This document shows positions 17,380 to 25,627 of a DNA stretch of 64,000 nucleotides, piece after piece. The first letter of the stretch is position 1, and every line of letters starts with the position of its first letter. The notes under the pieces were generated by a model, which had not been told where the DNA came from, did not search any database, and saw only the letters and a program-made list of their open reading frames with translations. A program made the position numbers and the translations under genes. Source of the stretch: Halomonas beimenensis (GTDB taxonomy: Bacteria > Pseudomonadota > Gammaproteobacteria > Pseudomonadales > Halomonadaceae); contig NZ_CP021435.1 in the NCBI RefSeq assembly GCF_002549795.1, positions 1,860,001 to 1,924,000 of the forward strand, given 5' to 3'.

Positions 17380-20235
17380 TCAGCCGGCCTTCTCGATGCG
17401 ACAGAGCGTGCACTTGGTTTCCTGCATCTGGGTCACGGAGTCGTAGCCGTAGGTGGTGGCCGTGTTCGCGGCCTCGCCCAGCACATAGGGGGCCGACCCC
17501 TCGGGGTAGCGGTCGTGGAGGTTCTCGCCCTGGAACATGCCGCCGAAGTGGAAGGGCATGAAGACCACCTCGCGGGCGACCCGCGGAGTGACCAGGGCCT
17601 GCACCCGCACGCGGCCGCCTTCGGCGCCCTCGACCCAGACCATCTCGCCGTCGGCGACGCCGAGGTCGTTGGCGAGTGCCGGATTGATCTCGACGAACAT
17701 CTGCTGTTGCAGCTCGGCGAGCCAGGACATGGAGCGTGTCTCCTCGCCGCCGCCCTCATACTCGACCAGCCGCCCGGAGGTGAGGATGATCGGGTAGGTG
17801 CCGGTCACGTCCTTCTGCTGGATGGACCGATAGAGGGTGGGCAGGCGGTAGTGGGAGGCCACGTCGTCCCAGGTGGGATAGTCGTTCACCAGATCGCGGC
17901 GGCTGGTGTAGAGCGGCTCGCGGTGCTTGGGGATCGGGTCCGGAAAGGTCCAGACATTGCAGCGGGCCTTGGCATTGCCGAAGGGCGCGCACTCATGGGC
18001 GATGGCCACCCGCTGGATGCCGCCGGACAGGTCGGTCTTCCAGTTCTGGCCCTCGGCGGCCTGCTGCTCCTGCGCCGTGAGGTCGCCCCACCAACCCAGG
18101 TCCTTGAGCATGGCCGCGGTGAATTCCGGGTAGCCGTCGTCCAGTTCCGAGCCGCGGCTGAAGGAACCGTCGGCGAGCAGGGACACGCCATCGCGCTCGA
18201 TGCCGAAGCGGGCCCGGAAGGTCAGGCCGCCTTCGGACACCTTCTTGCTGGTGTCGTAGAGGATGGGGGTGCCGGGGTGGCCCAGCTCGGCGGTGCCCCA
18301 GCAGGGCCAGGGCAGGCCGTAGTAGTCGCCGTCGGCGGGCCCGCCCTGGGCCTGCAGGGTCTCGAAGTTGAAGGTATGCCAGTTCTGCTGGTGAGCCTTG
18401 AGGCGTTCCGGGCTCTGGCCGGTGTAGCCCACGGTCCACATGCCGCGGTTGAATTCTCGGGTGATGTCCTCGATCAGCGGCTCGTTGCCCTCGACACGGA
18501 TGTGCTTGAACAGCTGCTCGGCGAACCCCAGCTTGCGGGCCAGCAGGTACATGATCTCGTGGTCGGGCTTGGACTCGAACAGCGGCTCGATGACCCGGTC
18601 ACGCCACTGCAGGGAGCGGTTGGTGGCCGTGACGCTGCCGGTGGTCTCGAACTGGGTGCAGGCGGGCAGCAGGTAGACGCCGTCGCTGCGATCGTGCATG
18701 ACCGCGGCCACGGTGGGATAGGGGTCGACGACGACCATCATCTCCAGCTGCTGCATCGCCCGGCGCATCTCGGGACCGCGGGTCTGGGAGTTGACCGCGT
18801 GTCCCCAGTAGAACATCGCCTTGAGGCGGGTGCGCTGGGCGATGGCCTCCTCCTCCTCGAGGACGCCGTCGACCCATCGGGAGACGGTGATCCCGCTGGC
18901 GTTCATCGGCTTGCCGTCCGCGTATTCGGCGGGGTCGAAGCGGCCGACGAGCCAGTCGTAGTCGAGGTCCCAGACCCGAGCCCAGTGCCGCCAGGCGCCC
19001 TCGGAGAGCCCGTAGTAGCCGGGCAGGGAGTGCGACATCAGGCCCAGGTCGGTGGCGCCCTGGACATTGTCATGCCCGCGGAAGATATTGGCGCCGCCGC
19101 CGGAGACGCCGATGTTGCCGAGGGCGAGCTCCAGGATGCAGTAGGCCCGGGTGTTGTTGTTGCCGGTGGTGTGCTGGGTGCCGCCCATGCACCAGACGAT
19201 GCAGCCGGGGCGGTTCTCGGCCAGCCGACGGGCCGTGTCGCGCATGGTCGCCTCGGGCACGCCGGTGATGTTCTCCACCACCTCCGGCGGGAAGGCCGCC
19301 ACCTCGCTGCGCACGTCGTCCATGCCGTAGACCCGCTGGGCGATGTAGTCGCGATCCTCCCAGCCGTTCTCGAAGATGTGCCACAAGAGCCCCCAGATGA
19401 AGGCCACGTCGCTGCCCGGACGCAGCCGCACGTAGTGATCGGCCTTGGCGGCGGTGCGGGTAAAGCGGGGGTCGACGACGATGATCTCGGCCTGGTTGCG
19501 CTCCTTGGCCAGCAGGATGTGCTGCAGGGCCACGGGGTGGGCCTCGCAGGGGTTGGAGCCGATGAACATGATCGCCCGACTGTGCTGGATGTCGTTGAGC
19601 GAGTTGGTCATCGCCCCGTAGCCCCAGGTATTGGCCACCCCGGCCACCGTGGTGGAGTGGCAGATGCGTGCCTGGTGGTCGGTGTTGTTGGTGCCCGCCA
19701 GGGCGGCGAACTTGCGCAGCAGGTAGGCCTGCTCGTTGTTGAACTTGGCCGAGCCCAACCAGTAGACGCTGTCCGGGCCGTGCTGCTCGGTGAGCTCGAG
19801 GACCCGGTTGCCGATCTCCTCGATGGCCTGGTCCCAGCTCAGCCGCTGCCACTCGCCGTCGACCAGCTTCATCGGGTACTTCAGCCGACGGGTGGAGTGG
19901 CCGTGCTGGCGCAGGGACGCGCCCTTGGCGCAGTGCGCCCCGCGATTGATGGGATGGTCGAAGGCCGGCTCCTGGCCGGTCCACACGCCCTCCTGCACCT
20001 CCGCATAGACCCCGCAACCCACCGAGCAGTGCGAACAGACGGTGCGCTTGGTCTCGATGGGGGCGTCGGAGTAGGGCGTCTTCTCCGCGGCGTCCACCCG
20101 GCGCATCATCGGCGTGCCCATGAAGCCTGCGGCGGCCAGCCCGCCGGTGGTGGCGCCGCTGCGCTTGAGGAACTGGCGGCGGGAGATGCCGAGGCCGCCG
20201 GCCCTGGGAGTGGAGGAGCTTCGCGTCAGTCGCAT
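17380..20235 (-). CDS. fdoG: Formate dehydrogenase alpha subunit, Cys-type, Tat-exported
   Basis: A 951-residue bis-MGD molybdoenzyme oxidising formate to CO2. The Tat motif SRRQFLKR lies at residues 18-25. A [4Fe-4S] site uses Cys67, Cys70, Cys74 and Cys102 (CSHCSVGC then GAHCAKG). The metal ligand is Cys192 in RICHSTTVAG, so this is a cysteine enzyme with no selenocysteine, and His193 follows as in all FDHs. The structure predicts a periplasmic respiratory FDH anchored by the b-type gamma subunit. Nearby moeA, moaB, fdhD and the chaperone supply cofactor and maturation. Confidence 0.95.
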   Translation of the reverse strand: MRLTRSSSTPRAGGLGISRRQFLKRSGATTGGLAAAGFMGTPMMRRVDAAEKTPYSDAPIETKRTVCSHCSVGCGVYAEVQEGVWTGQEPAFDHPINRGAHCAKGASLRQHGHSTRRLKYPMKLVDGEWQRLSWDQAIEEIGNRVLELTEQHGPDSVYWLGSAKFNNEQAYLLRKFAALAGTNNTDHQARICHSTTVAGVANTWGYGAMTNSLNDIQHSRAIMFIGSNPCEAHPVALQHILLAKERNQAEIIVVDPRFTRTAAKADHYVRLRPGSDVAFIWGLLWHIFENGWEDRDYIAQRVYGMDDVRSEVAAFPPEVVENITGVPEATMRDTARRLAENRPGCIVWCMGGTQHTTGNNNTRAYCILELALGNIGVSGGGANIFRGHDNVQGATDLGLMSHSLPGYYGLSEGAWRHWARVWDLDYDWLVGRFDPAEYADGKPMNASGITVSRWVDGVLEEEEAIAQRTRLKAMFYWGHAVNSQTRGPEMRRAMQQLEMMVVVDPYPTVAAVMHDRSDGVYLLPACTQFETTGSVTATNRSLQWRDRVIEPLFESKPDHEIMYLLARKLGFAEQLFKHIRVEGNEPLIEDITREFNRGMWTVGYTGQSPERLKAHQQNWHTFNFETLQAQGGPADGDYYGLPWPCWGTAELGHPGTPILYDTSKKVSEGGLTFRARFGIERDGVSLLADGSFSRGSELDDGYPEFTAAMLKDLGWWGDLTAQEQQAAEGQNWKTDLSGGIQRVAIAHECAPFGNAKARCNVWTFPDPIPKHREPLYTSRRDLVNDYPTWDDVASHYRLPTLYRSIQQKDVTGTYPIILTSGRLVEYEGGGEETRSMSWLAELQQQMFVEINPALANDLGVADGEMVWVEGAEGGRVRVQALVTPRVAREVVFMPFHFGGMFQGENLHDRYPEGSAPYVLGEAANTATTYGYDSVTQMQETKCTLCRIEKAG

Positions 20236-20262
20236 GGTATCGGTCTCCTGGCGGGCGCGGAC

Positions 20263-20469
20263 TCAGTCGCGCAGGGTGGCGTAGTAGGCGCGGACATGGG
20301 CGGTCTCGCGGTAGCCCCGCGGGGTGTCTCGCCGTGGAGCGTCCTGCGGCGTGGGCTCGGCCTGCACCAGGGGCACCTGGCCGAGGCCGGCGGCCGTCCC
20401 CGCCGCCACGGTGCCGAGACCGAGAGTCTTGAGAAAGCGGCGGCGCTGGGGATTGCGTTCGGTGGACAT
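20263..20469 (-). CDS. Tat-signal mini-protein of the formate dehydrogenase cluster
   Basis: A 68-residue protein with a twin-arginine signal, QRRRFLKTLGLGT (residues 8-20), a hydrophobic stretch to about 36 with a cleavage-like VQA-EP, and a short mature part ending HVRAYYATLRD. This is the small FdhX-like Tat protein regularly found just before fdh alpha genes, and it may help assemble or escort the enzyme. The ATG at 20469 follows GAGGAG by 6 bases. An ATG two codons upstream lacks space for a ribosome site. Confidence 0.85.
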   Translation of the reverse strand: MSTERNPQRRRFLKTLGLGTVAAGTAAGLGQVPLVQAEPTPQDAPRRDTPRGYRETAHVRAYYATLRD

Positions 20470-20483
20470 CGGCATCTCCTCGT

Positions 20484-21119
20484 TCAGGGCGCAGGCGGGG
20501 TGACGAAGCGCACGGGGGTTTCGCCGTCGGTCGGCGCCAGGCGACGCGACTCCTCGGCGAGAAAGGCTCGGCCGAGCGCACCGAGCCGGGCATAGAAGGG
20601 GGTGTCGACGGCGGCCAGGTCCGCCAGGCAGGCATCCGCCCAGGGGGCCAGGTGATGCCGGTAGAAACTGGCCGCGTCCTGGGGGCCGGCCTCCACCAGC
20701 AAGGCCATGACCTCCAGTTCCGCCGCCAGGTGGTCCTCGGGGTCGCGGCTGTGGTCGGCGCGGGCGATGCCCAGGCACCGCAGGTCGCGGCGCAGGGCGA
20801 CCAGGGCGTCGTCCATCAGGGCGCCATTGCGGTACCAGGACGCATAGGGGGTGATGTCGCCCTCGATGACCCCGACCAGGTGGCGGAAATGCGCGCGCGC
20901 CAGGGGTGCCGGCGAGGCCTCGCCGGCGGCCCTGGCCAGGGCCTGCCAGGCCCTGGCCAGCTCGCCGCCACCTTCGGGCTCGAGGCTCGCCAGCCAGGCG
21001 AGCATCTTGCCATCGGGGGGCTCCCGCAGCAGGCGGCCCAGCAAGCGGTAGATATCGGCGCGCAGGGCTCGCGTCTCGTCGCGGGGCTCGGCCGGTGTCG
21101 GTGTCTGGAGCATGCTCAT
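20484..21119 (-). CDS. TorD/DmsD-like molybdoenzyme chaperone
   Basis: A 211-residue all-helical cytoplasmic chaperone of the TorD/DmsD/NarJ superfamily. Marks are ALRADIYRLLGRLLREPPDG near the start, the DITPYASWYRNGALMDD block and the EDHLAAELEVMALLVEAG helix that resembles the family's EPxDH motif. It probably binds the Tat signal of the formate dehydrogenase alpha subunit and holds it for cofactor loading. It overlaps the upstream ferredoxin gene by 4 bases (ATGA), implying translational coupling. Confidence 0.88.
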   Translation of the reverse strand: MSMLQTPTPAEPRDETRALRADIYRLLGRLLREPPDGKMLAWLASLEPEGGGELARAWQALARAAGEASPAPLARAHFRHLVGVIEGDITPYASWYRNGALMDDALVALRRDLRCLGIARADHSRDPEDHLAAELEVMALLVEAGPQDAASFYRHHLAPWADACLADLAAVDTPFYARLGALGRAFLAEESRRLAPTDGETPVRFVTPPAP

Positions 21120-22834
21120 ACCCTCGATTGCGCCTCGGGATCGCGGGCCAGGGCTCGCCAGGCATCGCGAACGCGGCAGTCCTCGCACATCTCCAGCCGC
21201 CGGGCGGCGTCGCCGGCAAAGTGGGGATGATCGGCCAGCTTGGCCTTGATGGCGGCAACGGTGCCGGCACTGGCGAAAGCCTTGCCGCAATGGATACAGG
21301 CGAAGGCCGCCTCCTCGTGCAGCACGCGACGCTCGCCGCGGGCCGGGGCGGCCATCAGTCCCGGCACCAGCCGGATGGCATCCTCCGGACAGGCCGCCTC
21401 GCACAGGCCGCACTGCACACAGTCGGCCTCGCGGAAGTCGAGGCGCGGCGCATCCTGGCCGGCGCCCAGGGCCGGGGTGGGGCAGGTTGCCACGCAGGCC
21501 ATGCACAGGGTGCAGGCCGCCTCGCGGACCGCGACCGCGCCATAGGGCGCCCCCGCCGGCAGGGCATGGCGCCGGCCATCCGGCGTGCCGAGCTCGGCGA
21601 GGCGGTCGAGCACCTGGTCGAGGCGGCCTCGCTTGTCGCCACCCGGCGGGGCGAGCGGCGAGGTGGTCAGCGGCGGCAGGGCGGGCAAGGCGTCGCGGCC
21701 GGCGTCGTCGCCGGGTGCCAGGCGCCGCAGGCGCTCGGGGGCATGGCCGAGGGCCACGAGCAGGGCCCGGCCCAGCGCCAGTTGGTCGTCGAGAAAGGCG
21801 GCCAGTCGCTGGGGCATGTCGGCGCGGAACTGAACGCGCACCTCGGCGGCGCCACCGGCCAGGGCGGCGAGCCACTGGTCGTGGCCGGCGGCACCGAGCT
21901 CCTCGAGGGGGACGTCGATCACGTGGCCGGCGGCGGTGTCCTCCTCGGCCGACGCGCCGGCCTCGACGAAGCGCACGACCGGCGTGCGGCCGCCGGCCGC
22001 CAGGTAGGCCGCCAGCCAGCCGAGCAGGGTATCCAGCTGGCGCGAGGCGCTGGGCTGGCGGTAGCTGATGGCGCCGGTGGGGCAGGCGCTGGCGCAGCTG
22101 CCCACGCCGTGGCAGCGGTAGGAGTCGATCTCGATCCAGGCCGTAATGCGCCCCTGGCGACTGGCGATGGCATCGGCGGGGCACACCTCGAGGCAGCGCG
22201 TGCAGCCGGGCTGGCCGTTGGCGGCATGGGCACAGCGCTGGCTGTCGACCTGGACGTAGCGGGGCTTGTCGAACTCGCCGACCAGGGCCGCCGCTTCGCC
22301 GAGGCGTGCGTCGCGGTCCGGGTCCTCCCAGTGGAAGGCGAGGTAGCCGGGGGGGGGAAGCTCCAGGCCCAGGCAGGGCGTCTCGCCCAGGTCGATGACC
22401 AGGTCGAAATGCGGGCGGTCGGCCAGCGCCTTCGCCAGGTCCAGGGACCCCTGGGGGGGAGCCAGGGACGCGGTGAAGCACCCCAGGTAGCCCGACAGGC
22501 GAAGATGGCGGCGCTGTTCCCGGCTCAGGGAGTGCTGGCGGAGATGCCGAGTGGCGGTCAGCAGGGCCTCGTCCTCGCCGTTCGCGCTGGCGCTAACGGG
22601 CTCGGTGACCAGCAGGCTCAGCGAGCCCAGCCCCTTGTCGGCGAGGGCCCTGGCGGCGCGCCGGACATCGCGCTCGTTGCCGATCAGCAGGGCATGCCCG
22701 TCACTGACATAGCTCAGGGTCTCCGGGGCCAGGTTGACGGGCCAGGAGAGCTGGCGACGGGCATGGTCCCGTGCCTGGCGATTACGGGGCTCGTCCGCCT
22801 CGTCCACCGGCAGCAGGTCGATTCGCTGGTTCAT
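21116..22834 (-). CDS. Multi-cluster 4Fe-4S protein of the fdh operon
   Basis: A 572-residue polyferredoxin-like protein. Cysteine-rich blocks include CAHAANGQPGCTRCLEVCPAD (mid-protein), CHGVGSCASACPTG, CTLCMACVATCPTP, CVQCGLCEAACPED and a C-terminal CIHC/CEDC pair, suggesting four or more [4Fe-4S] clusters. The N-terminal third has no obvious clusters and may be a binding domain. Such genes accompany formate dehydrogenases with DUF3305/DUF3306 in many proteobacteria, and a role in electron transfer or enzyme assembly is inferred. A MNQRIDLLP start is used, and no signal peptide is seen. Confidence 0.85.
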   Translation of the reverse strand: MNQRIDLLPVDEADEPRNRQARDHARRQLSWPVNLAPETLSYVSDGHALLIGNERDVRRAARALADKGLGSLSLLVTEPVSASANGEDEALLTATRHLRQHSLSREQRRHLRLSGYLGCFTASLAPPQGSLDLAKALADRPHFDLVIDLGETPCLGLELPPPGYLAFHWEDPDRDARLGEAAALVGEFDKPRYVQVDSQRCAHAANGQPGCTRCLEVCPADAIASRQGRITAWIEIDSYRCHGVGSCASACPTGAISYRQPSASRQLDTLLGWLAAYLAAGGRTPVVRFVEAGASAEEDTAAGHVIDVPLEELGAAGHDQWLAALAGGAAEVRVQFRADMPQRLAAFLDDQLALGRALLVALGHAPERLRRLAPGDDAGRDALPALPPLTTSPLAPPGGDKRGRLDQVLDRLAELGTPDGRRHALPAGAPYGAVAVREAACTLCMACVATCPTPALGAGQDAPRLDFREADCVQCGLCEAACPEDAIRLVPGLMAAPARGERRVLHEEAAFACIHCGKAFASAGTVAAIKAKLADHPHFAGDAARRLEMCEDCRVRDAWRALARDPEAQSRV

Positions 22835-22877
22835 GCAGCCTCACGGTCGAAGTCCGTTATTATTATGTAATTCTCAT

Positions 22878-23453
22878 TCATGAAGTCTTGGTGCCATTTT
22901 CATTCCGCGCCAATGGTCCTTGGTCTAATGGGGCGGCACCGGGACCTGGCGATGGCGTGTCCTCCTCGTCGGCGGGGCTTTCGCTCTCGGCGGATACCAC
23001 GTCCCGGGAGGCGTCGCCGGGAGAGGGGAGGGCGTCATCGGCGAGCTCGGGAGGTTCGCCCACCGTCCCCTCGCCAGGCTCGTCGAGCCAGCGCCGCAGG
23101 CGCTCCGCGGCCTGGCCCGCCAGCGGGGCCAGGGTCCGGCGGAAATCCTGGTCGTAGTCGTCGAGGCCATCGCGAATGGCGTAATGGTCGGCGGCGAAGA
23201 GGCGTTTCAGGGCGCGGCGGCGCAGGCCGGCGCTGATGCCCGGGGCCATGAAGGCGGTGATATCGCTGCCCGGCGGCAGGCTGTCGGGGTCGGGCAGGTG
23301 CGCCTCGGCCGCTGCCTCCGGGGCGGCGACGGCGTCGGGTGCGGTGATGTCCTCGGCTGCCAGGCCCTCTCCCTGCGCGGGGGGCGCCGTGTTGTCGACC
23401 TCTTCGCCGGCGATGCCCCGCTTGCGCCGGGACCAACGTTGCCAATGGCTCAT
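22878..23453 (-). CDS. DUF3306 protein of the fdh cluster
   Basis: A 191-residue protein matching DUF3306. The conserved start SHWQRWSRRKRG and the central block AGLRRRALKRLFAADHY with DGLDDYDQDFR are the family hallmarks. The rest is acidic, low-complexity and Pro/Glu-rich. The function is unknown, but the gene is confined to formate-dehydrogenase neighbourhoods. Its ATG overlaps the stop of the DUF3305 gene by 4 bases. A weak possibility is a role in assembly or regulation of the enzyme. Confidence 0.83.
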   Translation of the reverse strand: MSHWQRWSRRKRGIAGEEVDNTAPPAQGEGLAAEDITAPDAVAAPEAAAEAHLPDPDSLPPGSDITAFMAPGISAGLRRRALKRLFAADHYAIRDGLDDYDQDFRRTLAPLAGQAAERLRRWLDEPGEGTVGEPPELADDALPSPGDASRDVVSAESESPADEEDTPSPGPGAAPLDQGPLARNENGTKTS

Positions 23454-23878
23454 GGGGTGTGCTCCCGGGCGCGGCCGGCGCCCTTGCGCTTCTTCTTGCG
23501 CCCCTCGTCGGGGGCCTCGCCATGGCGGGCCAGGTAGGCCTCGAGCCAGGCCTGGATCGCCAGGGGCATGGCGACCTCCAGCACGCGCTGCTCGCCGTCC
23601 AGCCAGGCCGCGGCGACCTCCTGGCTGGCGGTGATGGACGCCGGGCATGGTTCCCCGTCGGCGTCGCCGGCGTTGACGAACAGCCGCGGGGCGTCCGAGG
23701 TCAGGTTGAAGCGGTAGGCGGCGCGCTCGGTCAGGGTAAGCTGCAGGTCCAGGGGGTGGGGCCCGCCATCACCGGACCGGAGGTCGGCGACCCGCCAGCG
23801 GGTCGCGGCGAAGCCCTTGCTGGTGACGTGGTCGGCCTGCAGGGAGACGCTGAGTCGTCGGGTCGTGCCGGAGGTCAT
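23450..23878 (-). CDS. DUF3305 protein of the fdh cluster
   Basis: A 142-residue protein of DUF3305. It begins with SVSLQADHVTSKGFAATRW, whose SKGF-TRW pattern is typical, and contains the LTLTERAAYRFNLTSDAPRLFV and AMPLAIQAWLEAYLARHGE blocks. The end is very basic (RKKKRKGAG). The function is unknown. It is the first gene of the leftward fdh transcript (DUF3305, DUF3306, polyferredoxin, chaperone, Tat mini-protein, alpha, beta, gamma) and is divergent from fdhD. Confidence 0.83.
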   Translation of the reverse strand: MTSGTTRRLSVSLQADHVTSKGFAATRWRVADLRSGDGGPHPLDLQLTLTERAAYRFNLTSDAPRLFVNAGDADGEPCPASITASQEVAAAWLDGEQRVLEVAMPLAIQAWLEAYLARHGEAPDEGRKKKRKGAGRAREHTP

Positions 23879-23888
23879 GCCGTGACTC

Positions 23889-23906
23889 CTGAGGGTTTAT
23901 CCTCAG
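23889..23906. promoter_or_regulatory. Palindrome between DUF3305 and fdhD
   Basis: CTGAGG (23889-23894) and CCTCAG (23901-23906) are perfect inverted arms around GTTTAT. The site is just upstream of the DUF3305 ATG and in the divergent promoter region, so it is a candidate operator for a regulator of the fdh genes. Confidence 0.4.
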
Positions 23907-23969
23907 TAAAGACACGGCGGACGGGGAATGCCATCATCGGCATCAACGCAATCGCTGGAGTCCGCCCGC

Positions 23970-24827
23970 ATGCACGACATCAGCCTGAGCCGCGCCCGGC
24001 TGCCGGCCACCCTCGAGATCACCGTCGTCGACGAATTCGGCGAGCGGCGTCCCCAGGCGATCGCCGCGGAACGTGCCCTGACGGTGTATCTCAACAAGCG
24101 CGAGATCGTCACCCTGATGACCCTGGGGGCGGATCCCGAGGCCCTGGTGGTGGGTTACCTGCGCAATCAGGGCCTGCTCGGCCGCCTCGAGGATCTCCAG
24201 GCGGTGCAGGTGGACTGGGAGGTGGAGGCCGCCGCGGTGGTGACTCGCCACCTGCCCGAAGACCTGGAGGAGCGGCTCGGCCAGCGCACGGTGACCACCG
24301 GCTGCGGGCAGGGCACCGTCTTCGGGCGCCTGCTGGAGGCCACCTCCCTGTCGCCGCTGCCCCGTACCCGGCTGCGTCAGTCGGTACTCTACGCGCTGCT
24401 GGAGAACCTCGGCGCCTACAACGAGACCTATCGCAGCGCGGGCGCGGTGCACGGCTGCGCCCTGTGTCGCCAGGCCACGGTGCTGGATTTCGTCGAGGAC
24501 GTGGGGCGGCACAATGCCGTGGATACCCTGGCGGGGCGCCAGTGGCTGGGGCGCGGGGAGGCGCCGATGGCGCCGGACATCTTCTACACCACCGGCCGGT
24601 TGACCTCGGAGATGGTGCTCAAGGTGGCCCAGATGGGCATCGGCGTGCTGGTGTCACGCTCCGGCGTGACCCAGAAGGGGGTCGAGCTCGCCGAGCGTTT
24701 CGGCGTGCTGCTGGTGGCGCGGGCCAAGGGCCGTCACTTCCAGGCCAGCGGCGGCGAGGGGCGCCTCGAGCTCGATGCGATGCCCGCGCGCCGCCCCGGC
24801 GACCGTCCGCGCACGGGCAAGCCGTGA
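23970..24827 (+). CDS. fdhD: Formate dehydrogenase accessory sulfurtransferase FdhD
   Basis: A 285-residue FdhD that transfers sulfur from the IscS cysteine desulfurase to the bis-MGD cofactor, needed for active formate dehydrogenase. The conserved loop cysteines are in HGCALCRQA (Cys163 and Cys166). Other blocks are VTTGCGQGTVF, VEDVGRHNAVD and TGRLTSEMVLK. The start at 23970 keeps normal family length and has GGAG upstream. An ATG at 23928 would add 14 residues and cannot be excluded. It is divergent from the fdh operon it serves. Confidence 0.92.
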   Translation: MHDISLSRARLPATLEITVVDEFGERRPQAIAAERALTVYLNKREIVTLMTLGADPEALVVGYLRNQGLLGRLEDLQAVQVDWEVEAAAVVTRHLPEDLEERLGQRTVTTGCGQGTVFGRLLEATSLSPLPRTRLRQSVLYALLENLGAYNETYRSAGAVHGCALCRQATVLDFVEDVGRHNAVDTLAGRQWLGRGEAPMAPDIFYTTGRLTSEMVLKVAQMGIGVLVSRSGVTQKGVELAERFGVLLVARAKGRHFQASGGEGRLELDAMPARRPGDRPRTGKP

Positions 24828-24836
24828 GCGTCGCCG

Positions 24837-25469
24837 CTACTGACCATCCCGGGGAGTGCAGACCGACAGCACCACCGCATCGTCCTCGCTCACCGAGACC
24901 AGGGCGTGGCCCATGTCGCTGTCGAAGTAGATGCTGTCCCCCTTGGCCAGGTGCAGCGGCTCGTAGAATTCCGAGAACAGCTGGATCTCGCCTTCCAGCA
25001 CCATCAGAAACTCCTCGCCGTCGTGGCGCACCCATTCGCTGAACTCCTCGAAGCGGCGTGCCCGCACGATGGTCTTGAAGGGGATCATGCGTTTCTGGGC
25101 CAGCTCGCAGCTGAGCAGCTCGTGCTCGTAGGTGGGCGTGGGATGCTGCTGTCCCTCGCCGCGTCGCGTCAGGTCCCGGCGCCCCATGGTGCGGGACTTG
25201 GTGCGGGGCTGGGAGAGCAGCTGGGGCAGGTCGATGTCCAGCCCGCTGATCAGCTTCTGCACGGCGCTGAAGGTCGGCGAGATCTGGTCGTTCTCGATCT
25301 TCGACAGGGTGGAGCGGGCCAGGCCGGTTCGTTCGCTGACGTCGCCCAGAGTCCACTGGTTGGCCAGGCGAATCTCCTTGAGGCGCTCGCCGAGGCGCAG
25401 GGGTTCGACGAAGGGCTTGCGGCCGGAGGCGATGCGCAGCGCGGCCTCCTGGTCGTTGGTGGCGGTCAT
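24837..25469 (-). CDS. XRE-family regulator with C-terminal cupin
   Basis: A 210-residue transcription factor. A helix-turn-helix occupies residues 26-80 (LGERLKEIRLANQWTLGDVS then LARSTLSKIENDQISPTF), and a cupin sensor fills 120-205 (WVRHDGEEFLMVLEGEIQLF then LAKGDSIYFDSDMGHALVS). Members such as PuuR respond to small metabolites or amino acids. The gene converges on fdhD and reads away from a cluster of GGAAAC repeats that is a likely operator. The regulon could include itself and the deacetylase gene next door, but no ligand can be named. Confidence 0.85.
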   Translation of the reverse strand: MTATNDQEAALRIASGRKPFVEPLRLGERLKEIRLANQWTLGDVSERTGLARSTLSKIENDQISPTFSAVQKLISGLDIDLPQLLSQPRTKSRTMGRRDLTRRGEGQQHPTPTYEHELLSCELAQKRMIPFKTIVRARRFEEFSEWVRHDGEEFLMVLEGEIQLFSEFYEPLHLAKGDSIYFDSDMGHALVSVSEDDAVVLSVCTPRDGQ

Positions 25470-25483
25470 GCGGGTTCACTATC

Positions 25484-25614
25484 GGAAACGGGGTTTCCCC
25501 CAGACTACCACAACCGCGACCGCCTTCGGGCCCGGCGGCGACCGGAAACAGGCTGGCTGCGACATCCCGGGCGCGTCATCCCCGTCCCGGCGGCGTTTCC
25601 CGCTACCGCGAAAC
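25484..25614. promoter_or_regulatory. Cluster of GGAAAC/GTTTCC half-sites, candidate XRE operator
   Basis: GGAAAC-GGG-GTTTCC is a perfect inverted repeat at 25484-25498, 15 bases upstream of the XRE-cupin start. A further GGAAAC is at 25544-25549, GTTTCC at 25595-25600 and a partial GAAAC at 25610-25614. The whole 158-base intergenic region lies between this regulator and the 3' end of the deacetylase gene. Confidence 0.45.
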
Positions 25615-25627
25615 CCTGACGGCTCGG

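Noticed and set aside
17380-20235. Selenocysteine in formate dehydrogenase
   Set aside because: No in-frame TGA is found; the active-site residue is encoded as cysteine at residue 192.
17155-20595. Long plus-strand open frame opposite the formate dehydrogenase alpha gene
   Set aside because: It is an antisense shadow produced by GC-rich codon bias. The minus strand encodes a clear, conserved enzyme.
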